A DNA stretch of 60,026 nt. It comes from Candidatus Heimdallarchaeota archaeon. GTDB taxonomy: Archaea > Asgardarchaeota > Heimdallarchaeia > Heimdallarchaeales > Heimdallarchaeaceae. The position numbers and the translations under genes are program-made. Each line of letters opens with the position of its first letter. Position 1 is the first letter of the stretch. The notes beneath the pieces were generated by a model, which had not been told where the DNA came from, ran no database searches, and saw nothing but the letters and a program-made list of their open reading frames with translations. The stretch covers positions 1 to 60,026 of the forward strand of contig JAUWJS010000003.1 of NCBI GenBank assembly GCA_030607575.1, in the 5' to 3' direction. Below are positions 37,839 through 48,299 of this stretch, piece after piece.

Positions 37839-38810
37839 TTATTGAATTTTTAGAAAAACACTTTGTCTTTTTTCGGGTTCTTCCATAGATGAATCTGCAT
37901 AATAATGGAATAAACCATCCTTATTGGTAAATGCTACACATTGACCAGATTTACCCATAGATATAATGTGTAAGACTCCTTCTTCTTTGAGCTGTTTGAG
38001 TTCCAAAATTCCCATCTTTGTAGCCTTATCAATAGCAATATCTCGATGAACCCTATCAACAACCAAACGAGTAGTTGACAATCGAATTGCTAATTCACCA
38101 GTTCCAGTACATGCAGAACCAACTTTGTCAGAACAATAAATTCCTGCACCAAAAATAGGTGAATCTCCAACTCTGCCTGGAAATTTCATAGCTAATCCTG
38201 AAGTTGAAACGCCTACTGCAAGATTACCTTCATTATCTAAAGCAATTACATTTGTTGTTCCATGCTTGTCAAAACTTAATTTTCTGTACCATTCCTTGAT
38301 CGAATAATTTTCCATTACTTCCTTGAGATGAACATCAAATCTCATAAAAAGCTCTCTAACCAACTCTTGGGCTTCAAGAGGCATTTCAAGGCTTTTCCCA
38401 TCCATGATGTTATGATAGTTTTGAATGCCTAGTTCATCAATAATTTCTTCTTCTTGATACCCCAATGCTTTTGCGAACCTTTCTGCGCCTTCCCCAACTA
38501 GCATCACATGAGGACTGATCTCCATAACCTTTCTAGCGATTGAGATTGGATGACGAAAATTCTTCACAGCTGCAACAGCACCAGCATTTCGTGTCTTACC
38601 TTCCATAATTGAAGCATCAAGTTCAACAATCCCAAGAAGATTGGGAAAACCATTGAAACCAACAGTGATATCATACGGATTGTTTTCTATTAATTTGATG
38701 CTTTCTTCAACAGCATCCAAAGCGGTACCACCTTCTCTAAGAATTTTCAAACCAGTTGGTAAACCTATGTTAGAATTACGAGTACCGCAAATGGCATAAT
38801 CAATAGTCAT
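37839..38810 (-). CDS. Glycosylasparaginase / isoaspartyl peptidase family (Ntn-hydrolase)
   Basis: GGTALDAVEESIKLIENNP, autocleavage-site-like KHGTTNVIALDNEGNLAVGVSTSGLAMKFPGRVGDSPIFGAGIY, CTGTGELAIR. Confidence 0.92.
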   Translation of the reverse strand: MTIDYAICGTRNSNIGLPTGLKILREGGTALDAVEESIKLIENNPYDITVGFNGFPNLLGIVELDASIMEGKTRNAGAVAAVKNFRHPISIARKVMEISPHVMLVGEGAERFAKALGYQEEEIIDELGIQNYHNIMDGKSLEMPLEAQELVRELFMRFDVHLKEVMENYSIKEWYRKLSFDKHGTTNVIALDNEGNLAVGVSTSGLAMKFPGRVGDSPIFGAGIYCSDKVGSACTGTGELAIRLSTTRLVVDRVHRDIAIDKATKMGILELKQLKEEGVLHIISMGKSGQCVAFTNKDGLFHYYADSSMEEPEKRQSVFLKIQ

Positions 38811-38913
38811 TGTGATATGGAAATTGGAGAGTTTAAAAAATATACTCTTTAATGCTGATGAGAAATTTTAAGATAGAAATAGTTTTAAAAATACTGTTGG
38901 TTTATTCATTCTA

Positions 38914-39693
38914 ATGTCAGATTTAATGGTTGAAACACAACAACTATCTAAACAATTCAAATTGCTACTAGCAGTAGATGGAGTGAATCTGAAAATACCA
39001 AAAGGGAAGATATATGCGCTTCTAGGACCAAATGGGGCTGGCAAAACCACTTCAATTAGAATGTTGCTGGGGTTACTAAAACCAACTTTTGGAAGAGTTA
39101 TTGTTAACGATATCGATGTAACTTTGAATCCTAAAGCAATTAGAGGAAAAGTTGGTTTGTTACCACAAGTTTCTGCAGCATATTATGATCTGACTCCTAT
39201 GCAAAATATCAAATTTATTCTGGAATTGAATGATGTTTCTTATGAGAAAGTTAGTCAAACTTTAGCTAATTATTTTCAAACCCTAGAAATAACTCATGAG
39301 ATGTTGAACAAACCATTTTCGAAACTTTCTGGGGGAGAACAAAGATCAATTAGTTTTATTATGGCTGTAATAACAAACAAAGAATTTCTTGTGCTAGACG
39401 AGCCCACATCTGGTTTGGATATAGCTAGGGCTAAATATATTAGATCAATTATTAAGAACTTGGTTGAAGAAGAAGGAAGAACTATTTTGCTTTCTTCTCA
39501 CATTGTTTCTGATTTAGAGGAATTAGCTGACTATTGTGGAATTCTTAAGCAAGGAAAATTGGTTTTTCAAGGGAAAAAGGAGGAAATTATCAATACTTAT
39601 GCCCCTGATACACAAGAATTCGAAGATGCAATTATTGCAGCTTTTGAAACACCAATAAAGAGTTCAATTCCTGGAAAGGAGGGATCACAATGA
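38914..39693 (+). CDS. ABC transporter ATP-binding protein
   Basis: Walker A LLGPNGAGKTTSIRMLLG, LSGGEQRSISFIMA signature, LVLDEPTSGLD Walker B, LSSHIVSDLEEL. Confidence 0.96.
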   Translation: MSDLMVETQQLSKQFKLLLAVDGVNLKIPKGKIYALLGPNGAGKTTSIRMLLGLLKPTFGRVIVNDIDVTLNPKAIRGKVGLLPQVSAAYYDLTPMQNIKFILELNDVSYEKVSQTLANYFQTLEITHEMLNKPFSKLSGGEQRSISFIMAVITNKEFLVLDEPTSGLDIARAKYIRSIIKNLVEEEGRTILLSSHIVSDLEELADYCGILKQGKLVFQGKKEEIINTYAPDTQEFEDAIIAAFETPIKSSIPGKEGSQ

Positions 39694-40889
39694 GTAAAAA
39701 GAAAGGAGCAAGTCAGCTCAAGACTTTATTAAAAAAAGATCTGAGACTTTTATTCAGAAAGAAAGTTGCTATTTTTGTGTTCGGTGGTCCTTTTATTATG
39801 ATGTTCTTACTAATTGGTCTGCCTTCTTTATTCAGTTCACAACAAACATCTTCATTATTAATTTGCTCTGATGATTTGGGGTATACTGGTGCAAATATAG
39901 GCGATTCTATTTTAGGAAATCTCACCTATTATTTCTTGAGTGATTCTACAATTGAAGTAGAGGTTGTAGCAAATTTATCCGCTGTAACTTATACAGATGA
40001 ATTTGGTTTGTATATCCCATCTAACTTCTCTGAACTAGCATTTTTAGGAGTACCAACTTATTATATTGTAGATGCTACTCAATCACTTTTCTCTGAAAGT
40101 ATTTTTGCAACCATCAGAAGTATTGCGAACAGTGTAATTGCGACAACTCTAGCAAATAGGACAATTCCTCCAGTTAATCAAGATGAAGTTGCCCCTGCAT
40201 CTATACCTGAAGAATTACTTTTAGGACCTAAAGCAGCAGCTCTAGCTATGCCTTTAAGTTATATGATATTTCTACTTATAGCCCTTAACTCTGGCTCTTA
40301 TTCCAGTATCGGTTTTGCTAGAGAGAAAAGAATGAGAACAATGGAAATTCTTTTAGCTTATTCTCATCGTCATAGTGATTTAGTAATCTCGAAAGCAATA
40401 ACTGGTTTAGTTGCATCCTTGGGTTCGACACTATCATATGTTTTAGGAATTATTGCTGCAACTCAAATTTCTGGAGCAAGCTTTAGTGGTATATTTGAAA
40501 TCTTTGGTTTGAATCTAGGAGTTCTAAATGCTGGAGACATCATAGTTACGATTTTATTTGCAGTTCTAGCGTTACTTATATCGCTACTCCTCACTATGGC
40601 AATTGATAGCAACTTAGCTAGAGAAGCATCAGAAAGGATTTCTCCACTGGTTTCTATTGGATTAGCTATGTTTTTCTATTTCGGAGCTGTATCAAATCCA
40701 CTTAGCTCATCAACAGCATCCATGATTAATCCTTTTTACTGGTGTTATAGAGTGAGTTTGTTGTTGATATCTGGAAAATTCAGCATTGAAATTGTGATTT
40801 ATATTTCTTTGATAATTGCACTCTTAGGACTGTTAATCTTCTTTTCTACACGAGGAATACAAAAGGAGAAGACCCTTTATCTAGAATAG
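39690..40889 (+). CDS. ABC-2 type transporter permease
   Basis: Start overlaps the ATPase stop (ATGA); TM helices; REKRMRTMEILLAYSHRHSDLVISKAITGLVAS. Confidence 0.9.
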   Translation: MSKKKGASQLKTLLKKDLRLLFRKKVAIFVFGGPFIMMFLLIGLPSLFSSQQTSSLLICSDDLGYTGANIGDSILGNLTYYFLSDSTIEVEVVANLSAVTYTDEFGLYIPSNFSELAFLGVPTYYIVDATQSLFSESIFATIRSIANSVIATTLANRTIPPVNQDEVAPASIPEELLLGPKAAALAMPLSYMIFLLIALNSGSYSSIGFAREKRMRTMEILLAYSHRHSDLVISKAITGLVASLGSTLSYVLGIIAATQISGASFSGIFEIFGLNLGVLNAGDIIVTILFAVLALLISLLLTMAIDSNLAREASERISPLVSIGLAMFFYFGAVSNPLSSSTASMINPFYWCYRVSLLLISGKFSIEIVIYISLIIALLGLLIFFSTRGIQKEKTLYLE

Positions 40890-40934
40890 AATAATATCTC
40901 GTTTATTCAATTTTTTTTACGAACTCAGTAGTAT

Positions 40935-41417
40935 CTAAGTAATTTTCGCTATGCCTAACCAAATAAAGACTATAAGTATATCTAGAATGATTGCTATCAC
41001 AAAACCACACAAAGTATAAAGAAAAGCATATAGCGTTTGTTTTCTAAACGATTTCAATATTTCTAGAGAATTATCATTGGTTTGAGGAATTACTTTTAGT
41101 TTACGATACCGCATCCCATAAACTGTGAAAACTCCAGTCATTATAACATTGAAAATAATTACAAATATATCTACAGGTCTTATTTGATCTAAAGTGGATG
41201 TCCAAAAACCATAAATTGCAGACATAGCAAAAAAAGGCATACCTACAAAATATGGTAAAATATATTTATTATTCAATTCCTCCCAAAATGAAACTACGTC
41301 AGTACCACATCTAGGACACTTTTTGTTTTGTTCTATTGTTTTTTTGTTTACTAACTGAGGATAAAATGCTTTTTTGTTGCACTTATTACAATAATTAGTC
41401 CTATGAACGAATTTCAT
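40935..41417 (-). CDS. Small zinc-ribbon membrane protein
   Basis: NYCNKCNKKAFYPQ...KKCPRCGTDVV followed by two or three TM helices. Confidence 0.75.
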   Translation of the reverse strand: MKFVHRTNYCNKCNKKAFYPQLVNKKTIEQNKKCPRCGTDVVSFWEELNNKYILPYFVGMPFFAMSAIYGFWTSTLDQIRPVDIFVIIFNVIMTGVFTVYGMRYRKLKVIPQTNDNSLEILKSFRKQTLYAFLYTLCGFVIAIILDILIVFIWLGIAKIT

Positions 41418-41440
41418 AACTTTAATTTTGTGAGAGGATT

Positions 41441-42787
41441 TTAACTGTTTCGCAGAGGATTAAATTTAGCCTTGTTTCTTTCTTTTAAAGCTAGAACAAG
41501 TATAGGAATGGCAGCTAGTAATCTTAAACAAGTAATTATGATAAGGAAATTCCTGAGAAAGAGTCCAAAACTATCTAAAGAGGAATCTAAAAACTTCGAA
41601 AAAACACCTGTTGAAAAATCTAACCAAACTGATTTAGAAATTAAAGAAACACTGGATTTTGTGAAGAATTCGAAAATTAGTCCTGAAATAAAAGAACCTG
41701 TAAAAGTTAAAATACCTAGAAAAACATTATATGTTCCACTATATGTTCCCTTGATTTCTGGATCGGCAAGATTGAGAATTTCTGTACTGATTGATACATT
41801 AATTAAACCATTTCCTAGTCCGCCAAAGAAATTTGTAATGATAATTAGAGCCCAGTGAGTACTAAAAGCCAAAGTTATAGGCACTAAACAGAGTGAAATG
41901 AACCCAATAAATATCATAAATTTTCTGCCGATTCTATCACCAATTTTAAACGTAATTATGAAACCAATGGCCATACTTGCTGAAAAAACTGCTGAAAGAA
42001 TAGCTACTGCAGTTGTACTAGGTTCCAATCTGCTAAGAACGAAAGGAGATAAAGGCCATAATAAACTCATCATCAGCCACCATGTCATTGTAGTTCCGCT
42101 GAAAATTACAAATGATTTGTTCTTCAGTAGAGTCTTAATTGGAACAGCTTTCCTTACTGTTTTTATTTTGTTAGTTTCTGATAGGGTTAAGATTACGATA
42201 GCTGCTAGAGCAAAGAACAAGGCTCCCACTAAAACCATAACTCTGTATTTTGTTTCTAATTCTGTATTCTTGAATGGTATTAAATCAATGATAAACCCTA
42301 ATAGAAGTAGCAATCCTGAGGATATGAGAGTTCCTACCATGCTTAGTTGACTTATTACTTTTGTTCTAGTTTTTTCTGTGGTAATGTCTCCCATTAAAGC
42401 ATTCCAGGAAGGAATAACCATGCTTATTCCTAAAGAATAGATTCCAATAACAACCATAAAAATAACGGGAGATGTAAGGAAGGCTAAATTAACTGTAGTT
42501 ATAGTAGCAATAATGAACCCAAATAATAAGATTAACTTTCTACCCAATCTATCTGATAAGCGACCAAAAAAACCTTGTAGAAGAGACGACCCTAAATTTT
42601 GAATAGCAGTAATGAAGGACATCTGTAAGGGGGTTGCGCCAATGCCCACAGCAATCAAAGTAGCATAGTCAAAGTAAAACTGCTGACCACCACTATTAGC
42701 TGCGGCAATTGCATAAGTTTTAATTTTATCTTTCTTGATTGCTTTTTCTTGAGGTATATCTTCTTCAGTATGAATCAAGTTGGTCAA
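41441..42787 (-). CDS. Major facilitator superfamily transporter
   Basis: 12-TM pattern; LLQGFFGRLSDRLGRKLILLFGFI and TFKIGDRIGRKFMIFIGFISL MFS loop motifs. Confidence 0.93.
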   Translation of the reverse strand: MTNLIHTEEDIPQEKAIKKDKIKTYAIAAANSGGQQFYFDYATLIAVGIGATPLQMSFITAIQNLGSSLLQGFFGRLSDRLGRKLILLFGFIIATITTVNLAFLTSPVIFMVVIGIYSLGISMVIPSWNALMGDITTEKTRTKVISQLSMVGTLISSGLLLLLGFIIDLIPFKNTELETKYRVMVLVGALFFALAAIVILTLSETNKIKTVRKAVPIKTLLKNKSFVIFSGTTMTWWLMMSLLWPLSPFVLSRLEPSTTAVAILSAVFSASMAIGFIITFKIGDRIGRKFMIFIGFISLCLVPITLAFSTHWALIIITNFFGGLGNGLINVSISTEILNLADPEIKGTYSGTYNVFLGILTFTGSFISGLIFEFFTKSSVSLISKSVWLDFSTGVFSKFLDSSLDSFGLFLRNFLIIITCLRLLAAIPILVLALKERNKAKFNPLRNS

Positions 42788-42902
42788 GTATGTGCTAACC
42801 GTCGTTTAAAAAATATTTTTATGAAGCACTAATGGACGAAATATATTTAAAAAAGCGTTTAATTCAATTAATAAAGCCTATTACTAATAATGACGTGATT
42901 AA

Positions 42903-43832
42903 ATGCCAAGAAGACCAGATGCAGAACTAATAAAAACAACAAAGTTTCATGAATTCGAATTTCTTATTATGCGTAATAAAAATGAAAGCGAGATTCATTA
43001 TAAAACCCAAGTAGATCTCACCAAAACCCACAAATTTTTAGAAGCATTTAATAAAGGTAAAGAAGACAAAGAAAAATTGACTTTGTTCCAAATTTACCTT
43101 ACAGCTGCCGTAAGAACAATATCTTTGCGTCCTAAAATCAATCGATTTGTATCAGGAAAAAGGTTATGGCAAAGAAATAAGATTATCATTTCATTTGTAG
43201 TTAAAAAAGAAAAAACTGAGGATGGAGACGAAATAAACGCTATGATTGAATTTGACCCCTTTGATACTCTCGAAACAGTTCAGAAAATAGTTAACAAGGA
43301 ACTTTATGAAGCAAGATATGGGGAAAATCCGAATGAAAAAGATGTCAAATTTTGGGGTGCCTTTCCCAGATGGGTAATTCGTTTTATTTTCTGGATGTTA
43401 CGCTGGACAGATGAACGTAATATGCCAATATATGCTTTTACTAAGGACATTCCAATGTGGTCAACAGTATTTCTAGCTCATTTAGGGTCGATAAATGTAG
43501 ATGCTGTTTATCACCACCTCTTTAGTCTTGGAACAACGGGAGTGCTAGTAACTTTTGGAAAAATGTATAAAGCTCAGATTCTAGATCAAGAAACAGAAAA
43601 AGTTGATATACGAAATATTATGGATGTTAAAATTTGCATAGATGATCGAATCACACCAGGAAGTTACAGTGGACCAACTGTTAATTTGTTAAAAGAGCTA
43701 ATTGAACATCCTGAACCTCTGATAAATCCTCCTGATTTAACTGATGAACAGCTGGATAAACTTATGTTGAAGAAATATAAGAAAGATAGAAAAGAAAGAG
43801 AAAAAAGAAGGCGGAAGGAAAAAAAATCCTGA
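42903..43832 (+). CDS. 2-oxoacid dehydrogenase E2 catalytic-domain-like (CAT-fold) acyltransferase, no lipoyl domain
   Basis: KTHKFLEAFNKGKEDKEKLTLFQIYLTAAVRTISLRPKINRFVSGKRLWQRNKIIISFVVKKE... and VKICIDDRITPGSYSGPTVNLLKELIEHPE at the position of E2 DHRxxDG. Confidence 0.75.
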   Translation: MPRRPDAELIKTTKFHEFEFLIMRNKNESEIHYKTQVDLTKTHKFLEAFNKGKEDKEKLTLFQIYLTAAVRTISLRPKINRFVSGKRLWQRNKIIISFVVKKEKTEDGDEINAMIEFDPFDTLETVQKIVNKELYEARYGENPNEKDVKFWGAFPRWVIRFIFWMLRWTDERNMPIYAFTKDIPMWSTVFLAHLGSINVDAVYHHLFSLGTTGVLVTFGKMYKAQILDQETEKVDIRNIMDVKICIDDRITPGSYSGPTVNLLKELIEHPEPLINPPDLTDEQLDKLMLKKYKKDRKEREKRRRKEKKS

Positions 43833-44040
43833 TCAAAAGAAAGTAGATTGTAGTGATTAAATCCGATTGATTTTAAATAGAATTTTATCTTCTTTATTCT
43901 CTAAAAAATACAAATTGAGAGTTCAGAGAGTTAACTTCTTTTCATGTTAGTAATTTAGAAATCACAGTTCTTACAGAAACTTTAAAAATGTGCATTCATC
44001 ACGATTGATTAAATTAAGATTAACACTCGAGGTTAATTAG

Positions 44041-46725
44041 ATGAAGGTTTCTAAGAAAATACTAACTCTATTTGCAGTTACACTTATTATCGGGTTGTTA
44101 ACTGTTGGTACTGTCTCTAAAGCAACCAACAGTTTCATCAAATTTCAACCACCAACAGAAGGAGAATGGATTATTACAGGTTTGGAAATAATATCAAACG
44201 ATGTAATAATCAATGGTTCAATTACAATTGAAGAAGGAGGAGAGTTGAGGATTATTAACTCAACTGTAGATTTCTTGGCAAATCAAACTTTCTCATGTAC
44301 AGTAGAATTGAAAGATGGTGCCACTCTTTATGTTGAAAACAGCATTCTACAACCAACAGATAGTATGTATAATTTTACAATTAAAGCGACTCATCTTAGC
44401 ACCAATCTTAGTGTAGTATCATCTGTAACTTTTAAAGAAAGTTTTGTATGGTTTGCATTAATTGATGTTAGGAATGCTGCTGATTTTACTATAGATACAA
44501 CAGATTTTACTGGTTGTTCTTTTCATATCAGTAATAGCCAAAATATTTTGATCGAAAATAGTGATTTTGTTACTGCTGAAATAGGATTGGAACTAGATGA
44601 TAGTGGATCTATTGAAATCAATTATTGTGTATTTGATGACGTTAATTACGGGCTAGTAGTTGATGATGCAGATGCTCTTATTCTTGATAATAATGAATTT
44701 GGCATTATAGTTGAAATTGGTTTGCAATTAGATGATATCATTTCTGTGGAAATTACAAATAATTATTTCCATAATGCTAAGCTAGCTGCTCACCTTGAGG
44801 ATTCAAGAATAACAATGACTGATAACTTTTTCTGGAATCTTGAAAATGGTATCATACTAGATAATGCGGATTTTTCAACAATCAGCAACAATAACTTCAC
44901 TGAAGTTTCAGATGTTTGTATAGAGGCAGAAGGCACAAGAGCATCTTTAATAACTGAAAATAGATTCATTGATAGTACTCAAGCTGTTGATTTTTTCATG
45001 TCACCAAACTGGATAATAAATAATTACTTTGATAATCTTGAGTCTGGTGTATATGTACTAGATTCTGACGGAATTGAAGTATCAAACAACGAATTCTATA
45101 ACATATCAGAAACGTCTGTTGAAACAGCAGATACAAGAGATGTTACAATATCTTTCAATGTATTTTATAATGTTACAACAGGAATCAATCTTCTAGGTGG
45201 TAGAAATAATGAAATTGAATCTAATATTTTAACCTATGTAAGGGAAGGAATAAGCGTAGTCTCCTCAAGAGAAGTAATAATTCTTGGTAATATTATTAAT
45301 AATACAATAACTGGTATCTATGTTGAACAAACTAAGGATGTAGTTATAACTGCTAACGGAGCGATTAATGCAGAATACGGAATAACACTCTGGTCAACTA
45401 GTATCGGTATTTTAGCTAGTAACGGTATATTTGACTCTGTTTATGGGATCAGTATCTGGTTCTCAGACTATATCAGACTTATAGGGAATGACGTAAACAC
45501 TTCAGACATTGGAATTGTTGCCCGAAATACACTATATTTGCAAATTCGTGATGGAACCTATAAGGCGTTAGATACAGGTATACAAATTATTGGATGTGCA
45601 TCTCCTATTATAATTGGAAATTCATTTGATTCAATTACTGGAGAAGCAATAACCTTCATTGATAGTAATGGTTTCTCTGTATACAATAACAATTTTGGAA
45701 CTGTTGGCCAATATGGTTCAATAACTGATTGTCTAGGTCTTTTCTATAAACAATTTGATAACGTTACTTTTGTTGGTAATTATTATGAAAATGAACCTCC
45801 AGGCGAGGTTTTAATTGATATTGTTACAATTGATTTTGTAGTTCATGAAATTATAGACTTCTATCCTCTCGTAACTAGTTATACAGTTATCCCTTCAATT
45901 GAATATGTAACAAGAGACATCCTTCATCCACAAGACATTGATGAAGTATTTATCGAATCTCAGATATTTGTACCAACTGATACAGAAGACGTTAAGGTCT
46001 ATCTTCAATATCTTCTTAACAATGGTCCAACATGGGTAAGTGTTGAGATAACCTCTTCAGGAACTCCTATAGGTTCAATTGGTGCAATTAACTCATATTC
46101 AGGAACTCTTCCTGCATTTGATTATGATAATCTCATAATCTACCGAATTATGGTCGAATACACTGATGAACTAGTTACAAAACAAGTCTTTTCTGAAAAT
46201 CATGGTTATGTGGTACTTGAATCTGATTCGACACCTGTCTATATCTCAACTCCTGAAATCTCCCTTTTGACCACTGATGAAGATGATCAAGATGTTACTT
46301 TACCAACCAATCTCTTCTATGAAGACGAAAGATATATGATTACAGTTGAGATTACTAACAGAACAGAACTTGAAACCATATCAGGTAGGAATCATGTAAA
46401 CATCACATGGTCAGAATTTGATCCAAACAATAATGTCTCAACAGGATTTACAGCCATAATGAAATTCAATGGAACTGCTTATGTCCCATTTTATTACTTC
46501 GAATTTGGTAAAGGATTTGATGCTAATGCAATTATTGAATTCTTCATTAGTGTTGTTGATATTAATGGTACATTCTATAGAACAGTAAATAATTATACTA
46601 TATACATTGAATCTCCTGTCACTAAAACAGGTTTCGATGCATTAACTTTGCTTTCTATTGGTGCAACTTTGTTGGTAATTCAAGCCATGGTTATATATCG
46701 AAGAAGAAGAAAACAGGAAGAATAA
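44041..46725 (+). CDS. Secreted right-handed parallel beta-helix (NosD/CASH-like) surface protein with C-terminal TM anchor
   Basis: Signal-like N-terminus; many ~22-aa repeats (e.g. ...ILIENSDFVTAEIGLELDDSGSIEINYCVFDDVNYGL...); C-term LLSIGATLLVIQAMVIYRRRRKQEE. Confidence 0.9.
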   Translation: MKVSKKILTLFAVTLIIGLLTVGTVSKATNSFIKFQPPTEGEWIITGLEIISNDVIINGSITIEEGGELRIINSTVDFLANQTFSCTVELKDGATLYVENSILQPTDSMYNFTIKATHLSTNLSVVSSVTFKESFVWFALIDVRNAADFTIDTTDFTGCSFHISNSQNILIENSDFVTAEIGLELDDSGSIEINYCVFDDVNYGLVVDDADALILDNNEFGIIVEIGLQLDDIISVEITNNYFHNAKLAAHLEDSRITMTDNFFWNLENGIILDNADFSTISNNNFTEVSDVCIEAEGTRASLITENRFIDSTQAVDFFMSPNWIINNYFDNLESGVYVLDSDGIEVSNNEFYNISETSVETADTRDVTISFNVFYNVTTGINLLGGRNNEIESNILTYVREGISVVSSREVIILGNIINNTITGIYVEQTKDVVITANGAINAEYGITLWSTSIGILASNGIFDSVYGISIWFSDYIRLIGNDVNTSDIGIVARNTLYLQIRDGTYKALDTGIQIIGCASPIIIGNSFDSITGEAITFIDSNGFSVYNNNFGTVGQYGSITDCLGLFYKQFDNVTFVGNYYENEPPGEVLIDIVTIDFVVHEIIDFYPLVTSYTVIPSIEYVTRDILHPQDIDEVFIESQIFVPTDTEDVKVYLQYLLNNGPTWVSVEITSSGTPIGSIGAINSYSGTLPAFDYDNLIIYRIMVEYTDELVTKQVFSENHGYVVLESDSTPVYISTPEISLLTTDEDDQDVTLPTNLFYEDERYMITVEITNRTELETISGRNHVNITWSEFDPNNNVSTGFTAIMKFNGTAYVPFYYFEFGKGFDANAIIEFFISVVDINGTFYRTVNNYTIYIESPVTKTGFDALTLLSIGATLLVIQAMVIYRRRRKQEE

Positions 46726-46816
46726 AACTCTTCTCTATCTTTTTTATTTTTATTAATTTAATTTTAGTACTATTGCTCAAATAGTAAAATAAATAAGTAT
46801 ATGATTTCCATTTGAG

Positions 46817-47560
46817 ATGACATCTATGCATGGTTTACCTAAAGGAAAACGTAAAGTTTTCAAGAAAGAAAATGTTACGCAGCAAGTCATTCTTGCGGGG
46901 GTTATAGTAGCTTGTGTTGTTTATTCATTTATTTTAGATATCAAACTTCTTAAAGTTTTATCAATTCTAGCAATATGTATTGTTGGAACAATGCTCGTTA
47001 CTTATTATATCATAGAGTTCTTCTCTGGAGCAGGCTATAGTGTAGCTAGTGCTATGAATGAACTTGTTTATTTAGTTCTTGGGCTGCCAATTCTAGTTAT
47101 TTCTGCAGGATTTCTGCCAGTGAGTATTTTACTTGCATTCTATCAGCCACCAGGAGAAACAGTTAAAATTATTATTTATGTTATTTTAGGTGTACTTGAA
47201 TTTGGAGCTATTATGTTCTTAATCAACCGTTATCTGAAAGACAGAAAGTTGAATATATTTCAATATATTAAGTATGTTTTCAATTTTGAGGCTAGAGCCA
47301 AAGAAGCCAGAAAATTCAGGGATAGAACCGATCAAATAGATGGATTTTATGATGCTCTTCACAAAGTTGAAGACAAAATTGCACAAAGAATGGAAGAAAA
47401 ATCTACTGGTTTTGATCAATTTGATTGGAAAGAAAAAGCTGCCAGTATATCTGGGAAGAGAAGTTCAACTACTGTAAAATGTTGGAACTGTGATACCAGA
47501 AATGAAATGGATGCTTATTTCTGTACAAGTTGCAGTGCCCCCTTAAAAAAGGATGAATAG
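46817..47560 (+). CDS. Membrane protein with C-terminal zinc ribbon
   Basis: Four or five TM helices; VKCWNCDTRNEMDAYFCTSCSAPLKKDE. Confidence 0.78.
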   Translation: MTSMHGLPKGKRKVFKKENVTQQVILAGVIVACVVYSFILDIKLLKVLSILAICIVGTMLVTYYIIEFFSGAGYSVASAMNELVYLVLGLPILVISAGFLPVSILLAFYQPPGETVKIIIYVILGVLEFGAIMFLINRYLKDRKLNIFQYIKYVFNFEARAKEARKFRDRTDQIDGFYDALHKVEDKIAQRMEEKSTGFDQFDWKEKAASISGKRSSTTVKCWNCDTRNEMDAYFCTSCSAPLKKDE

Positions 47561-47603
47561 TCTCATCCCAAACTATTTATTTTGATTCTTTTCTTACGGT
47601 GTA

Positions 47604-48299
47604 ATGGGTTTAAGAAATCAAGAGAAATGTTGTTTAATCATTTTTGACTTTGATGGAGTGTTAGCTGATTCCAAAGAAGCATATGCAATGCAAATGCAAG
47701 AAACTGTAGAACATTTTTCAGGTAAGAAATTATCTGACAAGGTTTTCAAAGAAAGGGTGGGAAATACTGATCAGAAACAGGATTTCATTGAATTTCTAGA
47801 AAATGATAATCCTGAATTATTAGATTTGGCTCTTCAATATTATGTAAACATTACAGATAAATATTCATTTTTACGAAGTCTCTATTCTGGAGTAAGAGAA
47901 ACACTTGAAGAACTTAAAAAAGCAAACTATATTGGATTAGTGTCAAGAAAATCTCAAGAAAGGATGGAAAAATGGTTGCAACACTTTAAAATATCTCATC
48001 TTTTTGACAAACCAATAGGTACTCTTGATAAAACAAAGTCAAAAGCTATTATTCAAATAATGAATGATTTCAATATCTCCAATAGTCGTACATTCATGAT
48101 AGGTGATACAGAATTTGATATACAAAGTGCAAAACAAGCTAGAGTTAATTCAGTTTTAGCCTATTATGGAGCTTCTTCACCTGAAAAAGTGATGGAATTA
48201 AAACCAGATTATAATATACATGATATTTCTGAACTTATCTCTTTGATTGATACCTTCAAGAAATCAGTAAACCTCTCTGCCACAGATTTAAATAGATGA
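47604..48299 (+). CDS. HAD superfamily hydrolase (phosphatase)
   Basis: IFDFDGVLADSKEAYA, GLVSRKSQERM, TFMIGDTEFDIQSAKQARVNSVLAYYG. Confidence 0.93.
   Translation: MGLRNQEKCCLIIFDFDGVLADSKEAYAMQMQETVEHFSGKKLSDKVFKERVGNTDQKQDFIEFLENDNPELLDLALQYYVNITDKYSFLRSLYSGVRETLEELKKANYIGLVSRKSQERMEKWLQHFKISHLFDKPIGTLDKTKSKAIIQIMNDFNISNSRTFMIGDTEFDIQSAKQARVNSVLAYYGASSPEKVMELKPDYNIHDISELISLIDTFKKSVNLSATDLNR

Noticed and set aside
41472-42350. Long antisense ORFs 41472-41858 and 41898-42350 opposite the MFS gene
   Set aside because: Composition is an antisense shadow of a hydrophobic TM protein; no motif; MFS frame is convincing.
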